NCBI RefSeq assembly: GCF_003234655.2
Contig: NZ_CP126271.1
Span: forward strand, 2,108,001-2,172,000
DNA: 64,000 nt
Direction: 5' to 3'
Origin: Curtobacterium sp. MCLR17_007
Lineage (GTDB): Bacteria > Actinomycetota > Actinomycetes > Actinomycetales > Microbacteriaceae
Of this stretch, positions 19,114-27,884 are shown in pieces. The stretch's first letter is position 1. Each line of letters begins with the position of its first letter. A program made the translations under genes and the position numbers. Below the pieces are notes generated by a model. That model saw only the letters and a program-made list of their open reading frames with translations. It searched no databases and had not been told where the DNA came from.

Positions 19114-19198
19114 TGGCACCGCGGTCACGGTCGTCATGGCAGCGCGGTCACGGTCGTCATGGCAGCGCGGTCACGGTCGTCATGGCAGCGCGGTCACG
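19114..19198. repeat. 23-bp tandem repeat, 3.7 copies, divergent promoter region
   Basis: Copies at 19114-19136, 19137-19159 and 19160-19182, plus a 16-bp partial copy at 19183-19198. The unit begins TGGCAGCGCGGTCACGG. Copies are identical except C for G at one position of the first. The array fills most of the gap between the osmC and asparaginase starts and ends 4 bp before the asparaginase -10 box. Confidence 0.9.
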
Positions 19199-19202
19199 TC
19201 GG

Positions 19203-19208
19203 TACGAT
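19203..19208 (+). promoter_or_regulatory. -10 box of asparaginase gene, leaderless
   Basis: TACGAT, 6 nt, then ATG at 19215. No TTGAC-like -35 is present; the -35 region falls inside the 23-bp repeat array. Confidence 0.6.
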
Positions 19209-19214
19209 CGCTCC

Positions 19215-20207
19215 ATGACGGAGAGCACCGATGTCCGCACCGACCGCCATCCTCTCACCGCGTCCGGGTCCGTCGAACTGGCGGTCCTGGAGCGTTCGGG
19301 GTTCGACGAGAGCCGGCACGTCGGCGCCGGGATCGTGGTCGACGCCGCGGGCGCGATGATCGACTCGGTCGGCGACGTCACCGCGAGCATCTACCCGCGC
19401 TCGACCATGAAGCCGTTCCAGGCCCTGGCGATCCGTCGCAGCGGGGCCGTGTTCTCCGCCGAGGAACTGGTGCTGACGACGGCGAGCCACGCGGGCACCC
19501 CCGCGCACCAGGCGGTCGTCCAGCACATGCTGCACGCCTACGACCACGTCGAAGCCGACCTGGGCTGCCCGCCCGACATGCCCTACGACCGCGCGACCGC
19601 TCGTGCGATGACCGAGCCCCGACGCCTGACGATGAACTGCTCCGGCAAGCACGCGGGCATGCTCGCCGCGTGCCGGGTCAACGGCTGGGACGAGTCGAGC
19701 TACCTGGACATCGAGCATCCGATGCAGCAGGCCGTCCGTGCCACCGTCGAGGACGCGACGGGCGAGACCGTCGACGTCGTCGGCATCGACGGGTGTGGCG
19801 CGCCGGTCTTCCCGTTGACGTTCGCGGGCATGGCACGGGGCATCGCCGGCGTCGTGCAGCGCGGCGACGCCGACACCGCGGCCCTGACCGACGCGGTGCT
19901 CGCGCACCCGTGGGCGATCGACGGTGTCGGCCGGGCGAACACCGTGACGATCGAACGCCTGGGTCTGGTCGCGAAGCTGGGCGCCGAGGGCGTCATGGTC
20001 ATGGCGCGTCCGGGTGGCGCCGCGGTCGTCGTCAAGGTCCTGGACGGGGCGCTGCGGGCTGGCACGCTGGCGGCCCTGACCCTGCTGGAACGGAACGGCG
20101 TGGTGTCGGCGGAGGGCGTGGCCGACGTGATGGCGACCGTGGGCGAGAAGGTGCTCGGTGGCGGCGTGCCGGTGGGTGCCGTGCGCGTGGGGGCCGGCCT
20201 GCGCTGA
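19215..20207 (+). CDS. L-asparaginase II family (thermolabile, AnsA-type)
   Basis: Hydrolyses L-asparagine to aspartate and ammonia. 330 aa. The family signature blocks are present: VELAVLERSGFDESRHVG at the N-terminus, YPRSTMKPFQALA, TASHAGTPAHQ, and the active-site block NCSGKHAGMLAACR, then DGCGAPVFPLT. This is the Rhizobium etli-type asparaginase family, not the classical E. coli type. The start is ATG at 19215; longer in-frame possibilities would translate the repeat array and are rejected. No lipobox or signal peptide, so it is cytoplasmic. Confidence 0.93.
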   Translation: MTESTDVRTDRHPLTASGSVELAVLERSGFDESRHVGAGIVVDAAGAMIDSVGDVTASIYPRSTMKPFQALAIRRSGAVFSAEELVLTTASHAGTPAHQAVVQHMLHAYDHVEADLGCPPDMPYDRATARAMTEPRRLTMNCSGKHAGMLAACRVNGWDESSYLDIEHPMQQAVRATVEDATGETVDVVGIDGCGAPVFPLTFAGMARGIAGVVQRGDADTAALTDAVLAHPWAIDGVGRANTVTIERLGLVAKLGAEGVMVMARPGGAAVVVKVLDGALRAGTLAALTLLERNGVVSAEGVADVMATVGEKVLGGGVPVGAVRVGAGLR

Positions 20208-20215
20208 GGTGCTGG

Positions 20216-20303
20216 TCGCCGGGTCGCCGGGTCGCCGGGTCGCCGGCTCGCCGGGTCGCGGGGTCGCCGGCTCGCCGGGTCGCCGGGTCGCGGGGTCGCC
20301 GCT
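20216..20303. repeat. 8-bp tandem repeat, 11 units
   Basis: Eleven consecutive 8-mers based on TCGCCGGG, with variants TCGCGGGG, TCGCCGGC and a final TCGCCGCT. It lies between the asparaginase stop and the stop of the convergent membrane protein gene, and touches the last base of that stop codon. It has no ORF support and is probably a slippage-prone spacer. Confidence 0.85.
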
Positions 20304-21040
20304 CATCGTTCGTCCGGCTGAAGGAGCTCGGGCAGTACCGGCGCGACCCGTTCGCCCGTCGCCCCCGGCCGTGACCGTGTGGTGCACCCGTACCGTGTGA
20401 CGTCGATCGTCGGCCCGTCCTGCCGCGGCGCCGTCCCGAGATCCGGCACGAGCACCACCGACGCGATCCGCTGGCCGCGACCGTCGAGCAGCACCGCCAC
20501 GGCAGTCCCCGACCCGAGGCCCGAACCCGCGCGGCGAAACACCCCGGGCAGGACACGGTCGTCGTCCGGGAACCGCACGTCGTCCGAGAAGACAGTCCGT
20601 GCCTCGTCCTGCTCCGATGCACAACGGCCGAGTGCCACGACCATCGCGGCGAAGACCGCCACGGCCAGTGCTCCGTGTCCGATGACCACGATGCCGGCGG
20701 TGGCGTCGAGCGTGACCGGCTGACCGTCGTCCGCGCGACCGACCGGGACCGTGCCCGCTCGGGCGACACCCGACGACGCACCCGTGTCCGCCGGTGGGTC
20801 CACCCAGGGCAGCGGATCGACGACGGCGACGGGCGGCAGGATGTCGGTGTCAGCGGGAGCACGGACCGACACCGCGACGACGACCAGCGCGACCGCGCAC
20901 GCGACCATCGAGCCCCGCTGCACGGCAGTGGCACCAGAGTCGGCCCCGACGATCACGGACGGACCGAACGCGAGCAGGACCGCGAGGAAGCCGAGGATCG
21001 TGCGCAGCACCGTGATCGTCATGCGGCGATCGAACCGCAC
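20303..21040 (-). CDS. hypothetical membrane protein, end of signalling cluster
   Basis: 245 aa from a GTG at 21040 with GGGGAG 5 nt upstream; an ATG at 21022 is an alternative. Two hydrophobic helices lie near residues 10-35 and 40-60, then a Pro/Asp-rich stretch, a third helix (GIVVIGHGALAVAVFAAMVVALG), and an extracytoplasmic or cytoplasmic C-terminal domain (GTAVAVLLDGRGQRIASVVLVPD). I do not recognise a family. It is downstream of the zinc-ribbon/FHA gene, separated by a perfect hairpin, so it may be expressed at a lower level than the rest of the cluster. Confidence 0.7.
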   Translation of the reverse strand: MRFDRRMTITVLRTILGFLAVLLAFGPSVIVGADSGATAVQRGSMVACAVALVVVAVSVRAPADTDILPPVAVVDPLPWVDPPADTGASSGVARAGTVPVGRADDGQPVTLDATAGIVVIGHGALAVAVFAAMVVALGRCASEQDEARTVFSDDVRFPDDDRVLPGVFRRAGSGLGSGTAVAVLLDGRGQRIASVVLVPDLGTAPRQDGPTIDVTRYGCTTRSRPGATGERVAPVLPELLQPDER

Positions 21041-21063
21041 CCGCGCTCCCCGGAGACGGGATC

Positions 21064-21092
21064 GGCGCCCGCGGTGGACGACCGCGGGCGCC
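21064..21092 (-). terminator. perfect 12-bp hairpin after FHA gene
   Basis: Arms GGCGCCCGCGGT / ACCGCGGGCGCC with a GGACG loop, starting 20 bp past the stop of the zinc-ribbon/FHA gene. No U-tract. Terminator or attenuator before the last membrane protein gene. Confidence 0.65.
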
Positions 21093-21112
21093 GGGCGCGG
21101 TGTGGAGGAGTG

Positions 21113-22984
21113 CTACTGGACGAGGAAGAACTGCTCGCCGATGTCCACCCGCGCGCCGCGTTCCACCCGGTAGCGGCGCCCCGGTTCGCACCGCCGGATC
21201 GAACCGTCGATGTGCCGGATGACCGACCCGTTGCCGGAGAACCGGTCCGACACCCACAGGTCGTCCCCGTCGCGTCCGATCTCCAGGTGGGTCTTCGACA
21301 CGGACTTGCCCGGGTCGTGGATCGTCAGGAGGTCGTCGAACCGCTCGCCCGGCTGCGGTCGCGGCAGACGGCCGAGGAGTCCGGTGCCGTGGACACCGAG
21401 CTGCTCGCCGGTGCTGCAATGCAGCACGAACAGTGCACGCGTCGGGGCCTTCGTGACGATCCGGGTCTCGTCGACGTCCTCGTCGTCCTCGTCGAGCTGC
21501 GCTGACTCGTCGGCATCGCTGCTCGAGGGGACGGTCGCGGCGCCGGGCACGGGCAACACCGGACCGGTCACCCCGGGGATCGGGGGCAGTGGTGCGGACG
21601 TCGGGGCGGACGGGGCCTGGTCATCGCCGCCCGGTGTCGAGGACGGCGCCGTCGGCGACTCGGGCATCGGAGGGACACGGAGCATGTCCTGGTCGTGGTC
21701 CTGGTCCTGGTCCTGGTCGACCCCGCTCGACTCGCCCGGGCCTGACTCGACCATGCCGGTCTCGTCCACGTCGATCTCGCCACGGCCGGTTTCGTCCGCG
21801 CCGGTCTCGTCAGCGTCGGTCTCGTCCGTGCTGGTCTCGTCCGCCCCGGTCTCCTCCGCGTCGAGCTCGTCCGTGGCCGAGCGCGCAGCCCAGTCGGGCC
21901 GAGCGACCGGCAACGGCACCACCGGACCGGTGAACGCAGCGGTCACGGCCGGGCGGACCGCCCCGCACTCGTTGCAGAAGATGTCGTCCGGCTCGAGCTG
22001 ATGTCCGCAGACGTGGCAGGTCGTGGGGTGCGTCCCCGGCTGGACCAGCGGGGTCGGACGGGGCGGGCGTCGGTCGACGAGCGGCTCGACCGCGACGGTG
22101 TCGCCGGGACGGGGAGCCTCGTTCGCCAGCTGGGGGCCGGCCGCCGGACTCGCCAGGCCCTCCGGCTCGCCGGCCTGCGCCGTCGCACCGGTCTGCGTCG
22201 CGGCGTCCGCCCGACCCGAGTCGTCGGTCGGCGCCGAGGCGTCCGCCCGCGCCGAGTCGCCGGCCGTGTCATCAGCGGGCGGTACGAGTGCAACCGGAGC
22301 GTCGGATGCGGCAACGGCAGCCACGTCGGGTTCGGACGCGGTCGTCGCCGTCTCGTCGCCGGCTCGTCCGATCCACCACGAGGGCGTGCTCGGGGTCGGT
22401 GCGGGAGTCTGCTGCGCAGGAGCCCAGAACGGCGCGGAGTCGTCTCGCGACGGAGCCGGCGGCTGGGCGCCCGGTGGGCCGGACCGTTGCGCCAAGCGGG
22501 TGATCTCGGGGTCGTCCTCGGGCGCGATCGGCTCGGCCGGGAACGCATCGGGGTCGAGCGGCGGCTCTGCGGGCGGCTGCTGCGCCTGCCCGGCGGCGAC
22601 GGGAGGCTGTTCGGCAGGTCCCGTCGTCCACGCACCGAGGCCGCTGCCCGCTCCGTGGACGTGCGTCGGAGCCGAGCGCGGCGCGAAGGAGTCCGGCGTC
22701 TGTACCGGGACAGGCTCGACCAGGCCGGACCGGCGTCGGTCCTCGCCGGTGAGCCACGCACGGGTCGCGGGGTCCAGCGTCGACTCCGGCAGCCACGCTT
22801 CCGTTGCGGGGTCCTGGCGTCGTCCGTGCTGGTCGGGCTGCTGCAACGGCGGCGGGGTGCCGCGGTCGACGGGCTCGGGAGCGACGGCACGACGGTTGGC
22901 GGCGGTGTTCACGGCACGACCGCACTCACCGCAGAAGATCGCGCCGTCAGGCAGCACCGATCCGCAGTGTTCGCATGTGATCAC
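21113..22984 (-). CDS. double zinc-ribbon protein with C-terminal FHA domain
   Basis: 623 aa. The N-terminus is a zinc ribbon with Cys4, Cys7, Cys18 and Cys21 (CEHC...CGEC). A second ribbon lies near residue 325 (CHVCG...CNECG). Between and after them are long acidic, Pro/Ala/Asp/Glu-rich linkers, including repeated DET-x-ADE units and a Gln/Asp run. The C-terminal about 100 residues form an FHA domain (LLGRLPRP, SVSKTHLEI, DRFSGNGSV), a phosphothreonine-binding module. The GTG start overlaps the upstream gene's stop as GTGA. It is the probable reader of the cluster's Ser/Thr kinase. Cytoplasmic; no TM. Confidence 0.88.
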   Translation of the reverse strand: MITCEHCGSVLPDGAIFCGECGRAVNTAANRRAVAPEPVDRGTPPPLQQPDQHGRRQDPATEAWLPESTLDPATRAWLTGEDRRRSGLVEPVPVQTPDSFAPRSAPTHVHGAGSGLGAWTTGPAEQPPVAAGQAQQPPAEPPLDPDAFPAEPIAPEDDPEITRLAQRSGPPGAQPPAPSRDDSAPFWAPAQQTPAPTPSTPSWWIGRAGDETATTASEPDVAAVAASDAPVALVPPADDTAGDSARADASAPTDDSGRADAATQTGATAQAGEPEGLASPAAGPQLANEAPRPGDTVAVEPLVDRRPPRPTPLVQPGTHPTTCHVCGHQLEPDDIFCNECGAVRPAVTAAFTGPVVPLPVARPDWAARSATDELDAEETGADETSTDETDADETGADETGRGEIDVDETGMVESGPGESSGVDQDQDQDHDQDMLRVPPMPESPTAPSSTPGGDDQAPSAPTSAPLPPIPGVTGPVLPVPGAATVPSSSDADESAQLDEDDEDVDETRIVTKAPTRALFVLHCSTGEQLGVHGTGLLGRLPRPQPGERFDDLLTIHDPGKSVSKTHLEIGRDGDDLWVSDRFSGNGSVIRHIDGSIRRCEPGRRYRVERGARVDIGEQFFLVQ

Positions 22985-25485
22985 AGGTTGCCTCTGTCCT
23001 CGTCCGGCCCGCTGCGTCGCTCGGCGAGCCTCCCGACATCGTAGTCACCGTCCGCTCCGTGCCCGACGGGGGCCCCGGCGGGGCGGCGGGCGCCGCTGCT
23101 GACCGGCCCCGGGGTCGTTGCCTGAGGACGTCGTGCGCGCAGTGACCGGGTGGAGACCGCCGTCCGGAGACGCTCGCGGCGCGTGCGACCGGAGCGCAGG
23201 TGTCCGATGGCGGAGTCGACCGCGTCCCACATCCGGTCTGCGGCATGCTGGTCCGCGTTGCTCGGCCCGAAGACGGCGCGGTCGGCCAGCGCTGCGAGCC
23301 CCGTGCCCGCGTCACCGGGGGCGGCGATCGCGACCTCGCGCCGGGTCGCCGCGGCAGGGATCTCCTGCCCCCGGTCGAGCAGGGCGTCGCGGTACTCGTC
23401 CCACGCGCCGATGATGCGTCCGCGGGCGGTGGCAGCACGTCGACGGCGGCGACGGCGGACCCGCTTGACCACGAGGACGACGGCGAACGGCAGGAGCACG
23501 AGCGCCACGAACCCGAGGGTCCCGACGATCCACGGCAGTGCGGCGAGCAGGACCTGCAGCCAGAGCGGCGGCTGGTCGGGCGTGTCGCGGTCGCTCTGTG
23601 GCGGGGCCTGCTGGTCCTGGTCCTGCTGCTCGGCGGGCGGCGGCGGGACGACCGTCTCGGGTCGCGTCACCGGCTTCGGGGTCTGCTGCTGTTCGTCGGG
23701 GATCTCACGGACGGCCGGGTTCGGGTCGAGCATGACCCAGCCCCACTGCGCCGTGTCGACCTCGATGCGGGCCGTGACGTCCGAGCCGCGGAACGTCGTG
23801 GTCCCCGACCCGCCGGAGCCGTCCCCGGTTCCCTGACCAGACGGACTCGTGCCGGAGTCACCGCCGGCGGTGAACCCCATGACGACCCGCGCGGGGAACC
23901 CGATCTCGTCGGCCATCAGCGCCGCTGCGACCGCGTACTGCTCCTGGTCCCCCACCATGAGCGGCGAGGTCAACAGCTCCTGGATCCGGTCCGCACCGTG
24001 TCCGGATCGGCTCACCCGGTCGTCGCCGACCCCGTGGCTGACGTACCCGTTGCGCTTGAGTGCCCGGATGACGGCCACGAGTTCCGCCCCGTCGGTCTGC
24101 GCATCGGCTGCCGTCGAGTCGACGGTGTCGCGGACAGGGTCGGGCACGTTCGTGGCGGACGGCACGACGGCGTCGCCTGGTCGGGCGGCCGCCATCTGCT
24201 CGTCGGTCGGCTGGTCGGGGACGACGGCCCGCAGGTCGTACCGGGTGCCGTCCCGCACACCGCCGACGACGGCTCCGGTGTGCGTCGCGGCGTTGTAGAA
24301 GAACGCGCTGCGGTGCCGTTCTGCATCGGGGCCACGGAACGCGACCTGTTCGAGGTCACCGACCGTCGGCAGCCACACGCCGCTGTACCCGTCGACGGTC
24401 ACACCGACGTCGACCGTGCTCCCTCGCACACCGCGGACCTCCACCGTGGTCGGCACGCGCTCGAAGGTGCCGGACGGCGACGCCCCGTCGGACCCGCCCA
24501 CCCGGTAGGTGACGCCGTCGTAGGTGTCGAGCGTCGCGATGCGGACGAACCCGTTTCGCGGCAGACCGGTCACGCGCAGCTGCGTCGTGTCCGCCGCGGT
24601 CGACTCCTCGTACGCGCGGAACCCGCTGAGCGGGCTCACCTGGTCTCGAGGGTCGAAGGGCTTCACGACGTCGGTCCGGGCCACCGTCCTCGCGGCGGTG
24701 GGCGGGGCGACGAGTCCCAGCCCGGTCGCGACGACCGCGGCCGCAACGATGGTCCCGGTGCCCACGAGTGCCGGCCGCAGCACGGATCGACGCACCGCGA
24801 CGGGTGCACCGATGGTGCGCGCCACTGCGGTCGCGCGACGCGCGTGCCGGACGGTCAGTGCCCAGACGAGTGCGACCCCGGTCAACGCGACCCCGACCGC
24901 GATGGACGTGTCCAGTCGCGTCGGTCCGACCACGACGCCGGCTGCGAAGAGCACCAGCGCCGGGATGCTCGCGAACTCCGGACGGGAGGCCCGGGTCGCG
25001 CAGCTCACGCCGGTCACGGTGGCGACGAGGAGCGTCACGAAGAACGGCACGAGCAGGGCCTCGTAGGTGCCGACCGGCAGGCTGATGGTCACGAGCCGCT
25101 TCCAGCCGAGTGCGACCCCGGAGAAGAGGTCGAGGAGCCCCTGCCCCGTCGGCAGCACCCCCGCCGCGCCACCGGGCACTGCGGCCGGGACGCCCGTCAC
25201 GACGAAGGCGGCGATGGTCGCGACGGCGACGGCCGCAGTGGGCAGTCGGAACACCGCGCCGAGCAGGGCGATCACGGTGCCCGCGAACACGGCCGTCAGC
25301 GCTGCGACGACCATCCCCTGGTCACGGTAGACCGGCCACCATGCGACGCTCGCGAGCGCGAGCAGGAGCCAGACGACCAGGGTTCCGGCAGTCAGCCGGG
25401 TCGGGGACACCCGTCGGGCGTCGCGACGGGCCTGCCGACGGGTGTCGCGCCGTGGGCGCGCCGGTGCGAGCGGCGGGGCGCTCAT
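22981..25485 (-). CDS. transglutaminase-fold membrane protein, TgpA-like, active site lost
   Basis: 834 aa from the ATG at 25485, which overlaps the DUF58 stop as ATGA. The N-terminal half has about six to seven TM helices. The extracytoplasmic transglutaminase-like core covers roughly 440-600, then a Gln/Pro/Asp linker, one TM near 640-670, a run of seven Arg residues, and a cytoplasmic DUF4129-like tail. This is the TgpA architecture. However, the Cys position reads GDQEQYA (Gln514 in place of Cys). The His position of the HAWVEV strand reads TARIEV (Thr571). Only the Asp (Asp587, LDPNP) remains. It is likely a pseudoenzyme. Genetically it belongs with MoxR and DUF58. Confidence 0.88.
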   Translation of the reverse strand: MSAPPLAPARPRRDTRRQARRDARRVSPTRLTAGTLVVWLLLALASVAWWPVYRDQGMVVAALTAVFAGTVIALLGAVFRLPTAAVAVATIAAFVVTGVPAAVPGGAAGVLPTGQGLLDLFSGVALGWKRLVTISLPVGTYEALLVPFFVTLLVATVTGVSCATRASRPEFASIPALVLFAAGVVVGPTRLDTSIAVGVALTGVALVWALTVRHARRATAVARTIGAPVAVRRSVLRPALVGTGTIVAAAVVATGLGLVAPPTAARTVARTDVVKPFDPRDQVSPLSGFRAYEESTAADTTQLRVTGLPRNGFVRIATLDTYDGVTYRVGGSDGASPSGTFERVPTTVEVRGVRGSTVDVGVTVDGYSGVWLPTVGDLEQVAFRGPDAERHRSAFFYNAATHTGAVVGGVRDGTRYDLRAVVPDQPTDEQMAAARPGDAVVPSATNVPDPVRDTVDSTAADAQTDGAELVAVIRALKRNGYVSHGVGDDRVSRSGHGADRIQELLTSPLMVGDQEQYAVAAALMADEIGFPARVVMGFTAGGDSGTSPSGQGTGDGSGGSGTTTFRGSDVTARIEVDTAQWGWVMLDPNPAVREIPDEQQQTPKPVTRPETVVPPPPAEQQDQDQQAPPQSDRDTPDQPPLWLQVLLAALPWIVGTLGFVALVLLPFAVVLVVKRVRRRRRRRAATARGRIIGAWDEYRDALLDRGQEIPAAATRREVAIAAPGDAGTGLAALADRAVFGPSNADQHAADRMWDAVDSAIGHLRSGRTRRERLRTAVSTRSLRARRPQATTPGPVSSGARRPAGAPVGHGADGDYDVGRLAERRSGPDEDRGNL

Positions 25486-26894
25486 GCGGCTGCCGATCGG
25501 TGCAGTGCAAGACGGAGGTCGTCGAGGTAGCCGATGGTCATGACCGTCAGGCCGGGGACGCGGACGAAGCGCGGGACGGACTCCGCTTCGCAGATGACGG
25601 CGACGACCTCGACACCGATCGGGAAGCGGGTCGCCGCCAGACGGAGCGCGGGCAGCCCGACCGTCGACCCGACGACGAGGAAGGCCACGGAGATGCCGGC
25701 GGTGTCGTTGCCCACGATGCGCGCGACCTCGGCGACGGGCAGGCACGCGTCAGCCATGGCGACGGACGCGAACTCGTCCAGCAGCCGCGTCGGCGTGACC
25801 GTCGGCAGGCGGTGGACGGCGTAGACGGCGCGCTTGGCGAACTCGGGCGTGCGCTCGGAGACGACGACCGTGACCTCGCGTCCGTCCCGGATCGCCCGGC
25901 TGCCGAGCGACGCGGCCGCACTGACCGCGAGCTCGAACTCGTCGTCGTCGGCGAACTCCGACCGGGCCACCCCGAGCGCGACCACGAGGTGCGAGCGCCG
26001 AGTGTCCTCGAACTGACGCACCATCAGCGCACCGGTCTTCGCCGTCGACTTCCAGTGGACGGTGCGGGGATCGTCGCCCGGCATGTACTCGCGGATGGCG
26101 TGGAACGAGATGTCGGCTGGTGACAGGTCCGTGGTGGCCTGACCCTCGAGGTCGCGGACGAGACCGGTGCTCGTCGACGGGATGGCGACCGTCCTGGGGT
26201 GCACGATCACCTGTTCGCGAGCGGTCCACACGAGTTCGCGGCGGACCAGCCCCACCGGGTCGGCTCGCACACCCGTGACCGGTCCGACGTCGAGGACACC
26301 GCGCCGGGAGGTCGGGACCGGGACGGCGCGTTCGAAGGTGCCCCGCGGTGCGATCGTCGGCACGGCGACGTCCACGAGACCGGCGCCGACCGGGACCTCG
26401 ACTGTGACGGGGACCGACGGCAGCCGTGTGGGGTTCTCGGCGGTCACGGTGACACCGGCCTCGTCCCCCACCGCGACGCGCTTGGCGGGCGGGCTCATCC
26501 GGATGACCAGGCGGGAGTGCCCGATGAGCGCGACGGCGGCGACGACGACGAGGAGCACCCCGGCGAAGCCCACGACCACGACCTCGCGCAGGCCGAAGCG
26601 GTACCCGACGACCAGCGCGACGACCGTCAGGGCCGCGACGGTCCAGCCCAGGCCGGTGACCACGGACGAGACCTCGTCTCGGGCACGTGATGCGGTCCTC
26701 CAGACAGTCCGCCACAGGCGCACGACACCGACGACGGCGTCGGCCGCGACGCCGTCCCGGTCGCCGACGATCCGCGTCCGGACGTTCGTGAGACCGGCGA
26801 CCGTGCTCGTGCGCTCGTGGGCCGTGCCCGCTCGACGCGACCGCGTCGAGGAGGGACGACGCGAGCGCGTGGAGACCGGCCGCCGGTCGGTCAC
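25482..26894 (-). CDS. DUF58 domain membrane protein
   Basis: 470 aa. A basic, Ser/Thr/Arg-rich N-terminus, then two TM helices around residues 80-125, an all-beta extracytoplasmic-like region, and the DUF58 signature IREYMPGDDPRTVHWKSTAK near residue 270, followed by a von Willebrand A-like remainder. DUF58 proteins are standard partners of MoxR AAA+ ATPases. The start overlaps the moxR stop as ATGA (26891-26894) and its own stop overlaps the transglutaminase-like gene. The biochemical function is unknown; an adaptor or substrate-presenting role for MoxR is a common proposal. Confidence 0.9.
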   Translation of the reverse strand: MTDRRPVSTRSRRPSSTRSRRAGTAHERTSTVAGLTNVRTRIVGDRDGVAADAVVGVVRLWRTVWRTASRARDEVSSVVTGLGWTVAALTVVALVVGYRFGLREVVVVGFAGVLLVVVAAVALIGHSRLVIRMSPPAKRVAVGDEAGVTVTAENPTRLPSVPVTVEVPVGAGLVDVAVPTIAPRGTFERAVPVPTSRRGVLDVGPVTGVRADPVGLVRRELVWTAREQVIVHPRTVAIPSTSTGLVRDLEGQATTDLSPADISFHAIREYMPGDDPRTVHWKSTAKTGALMVRQFEDTRRSHLVVALGVARSEFADDDEFELAVSAAASLGSRAIRDGREVTVVVSERTPEFAKRAVYAVHRLPTVTPTRLLDEFASVAMADACLPVAEVARIVGNDTAGISVAFLVVGSTVGLPALRLAATRFPIGVEVVAVICEAESVPRFVRVPGLTVMTIGYLDDLRLALHRSAAA

Positions 26895-27862
26895 GACGTG
26901 ACCCGGTCCGCGGGCGGCGGGGTCTCGACCAGGAGCTGGGAGACGACGCTCGAGGTGCTGACGCCGTCGAACTCCGCTTCAGCGTCGAGCACCATGCGGT
27001 GCGCCAGGACCGGTTCGGCGAGGGCCTTGACGTCGTCGGGCGTGACGTAGTGCCGTCCGCTCAGCGCGGCGAAGACCCGGCTTGCCCGCATCAGGCCCAT
27101 CGCGCCACGCACACTGACACCGAGGCGGACCTCGCTCGCCGCGCGGGTCGCATCGACCAGCCGTGCCACGTAGTCCGCGATCGTGGCGTCGACGTGCACG
27201 GTACGGGCCAGGGCCGCCATCTCGGTGATGGTGGCGGCGGGAACGACGCTCGCGAGCGGGACCGACGACGACGGTGCGGACGAGGTCTCGAGGATCTTCA
27301 CAGTCGCCGCGTGGTCCGGGTACCCGATCGACGCCTTCATCAGGAAGCGGTCGAGCTGGGCCTCGGGGAGTCGGTAGGTCCCCGCCTGCTCGATGGGGTT
27401 CTGCGTGGCGATGACCATGAACGGCGCGGCCAGGCGGTGGGTGATCCCGTCGACGGTGATCGCGGATTCCTCCATCGCCTCGAGCAGGGCGGACTGGGTC
27501 TTCGGGCTGGCGCGGTTGATCTCGTCGGCGAGCACGATGTTCGCGAAGACGGGGCCCCGGTGGAACTCGAACTCCTGGTTGCGCTGGTCGTAGACGCTGA
27601 TGCCGGTGATGTCGCCGGGGAGCAGGTCCGGTGTGAACTGGATGCGGTTCGTCGAGCCCTGCACGCTCTGTGCGAGCGCCCGCGCCATGCTCGTCTTGCC
27701 GGTGCCGGGGACGTCCTCGAGGAGCAGGTGCCCCTCGCTGAGCATCGCCGTCACCGCGAGCCGGATGACGAACGTCTTCCCGAGGAGCACCTGCTCGACG
27801 TTGGTCACGATGCGGCCGGCGACGTCGGCGAACCAGGTGGCCTGCTCGGGGGACATGCTCAT
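26891..27862 (-). CDS. moxR: MoxR-family AAA+ ATPase
   Basis: 323 aa. Walker A is EDVPGTGKT, Walker B is IVLADEINRA, and the sensor segment VIATQNPIEQAGTYRLPEAQLDRFLMK is the MoxR hallmark. The C-terminal helical lid is SVRGAMGLMRASRVFAALSGRHYVTPDDV. MoxR ATPases act as chaperone-like remodelers, usually on proteins encoded by adjacent DUF58/VWA genes. GGAG lies 9 nt before the ATG. The gene starts 22 bp after the giant surface protein stop and couples to DUF58 by ATGA. Confidence 0.94.
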   Translation of the reverse strand: MSMSPEQATWFADVAGRIVTNVEQVLLGKTFVIRLAVTAMLSEGHLLLEDVPGTGKTSMARALAQSVQGSTNRIQFTPDLLPGDITGISVYDQRNQEFEFHRGPVFANIVLADEINRASPKTQSALLEAMEESAITVDGITHRLAAPFMVIATQNPIEQAGTYRLPEAQLDRFLMKASIGYPDHAATVKILETSSAPSSSVPLASVVPAATITEMAALARTVHVDATIADYVARLVDATRAASEVRLGVSVRGAMGLMRASRVFAALSGRHYVTPDDVKALAEPVLAHRMVLDAEAEFDGVSTSSVVSQLLVETPPPADRVTS

Positions 27863-27884
27863 GCGGGGAGTTCTCCTCGTTCGG

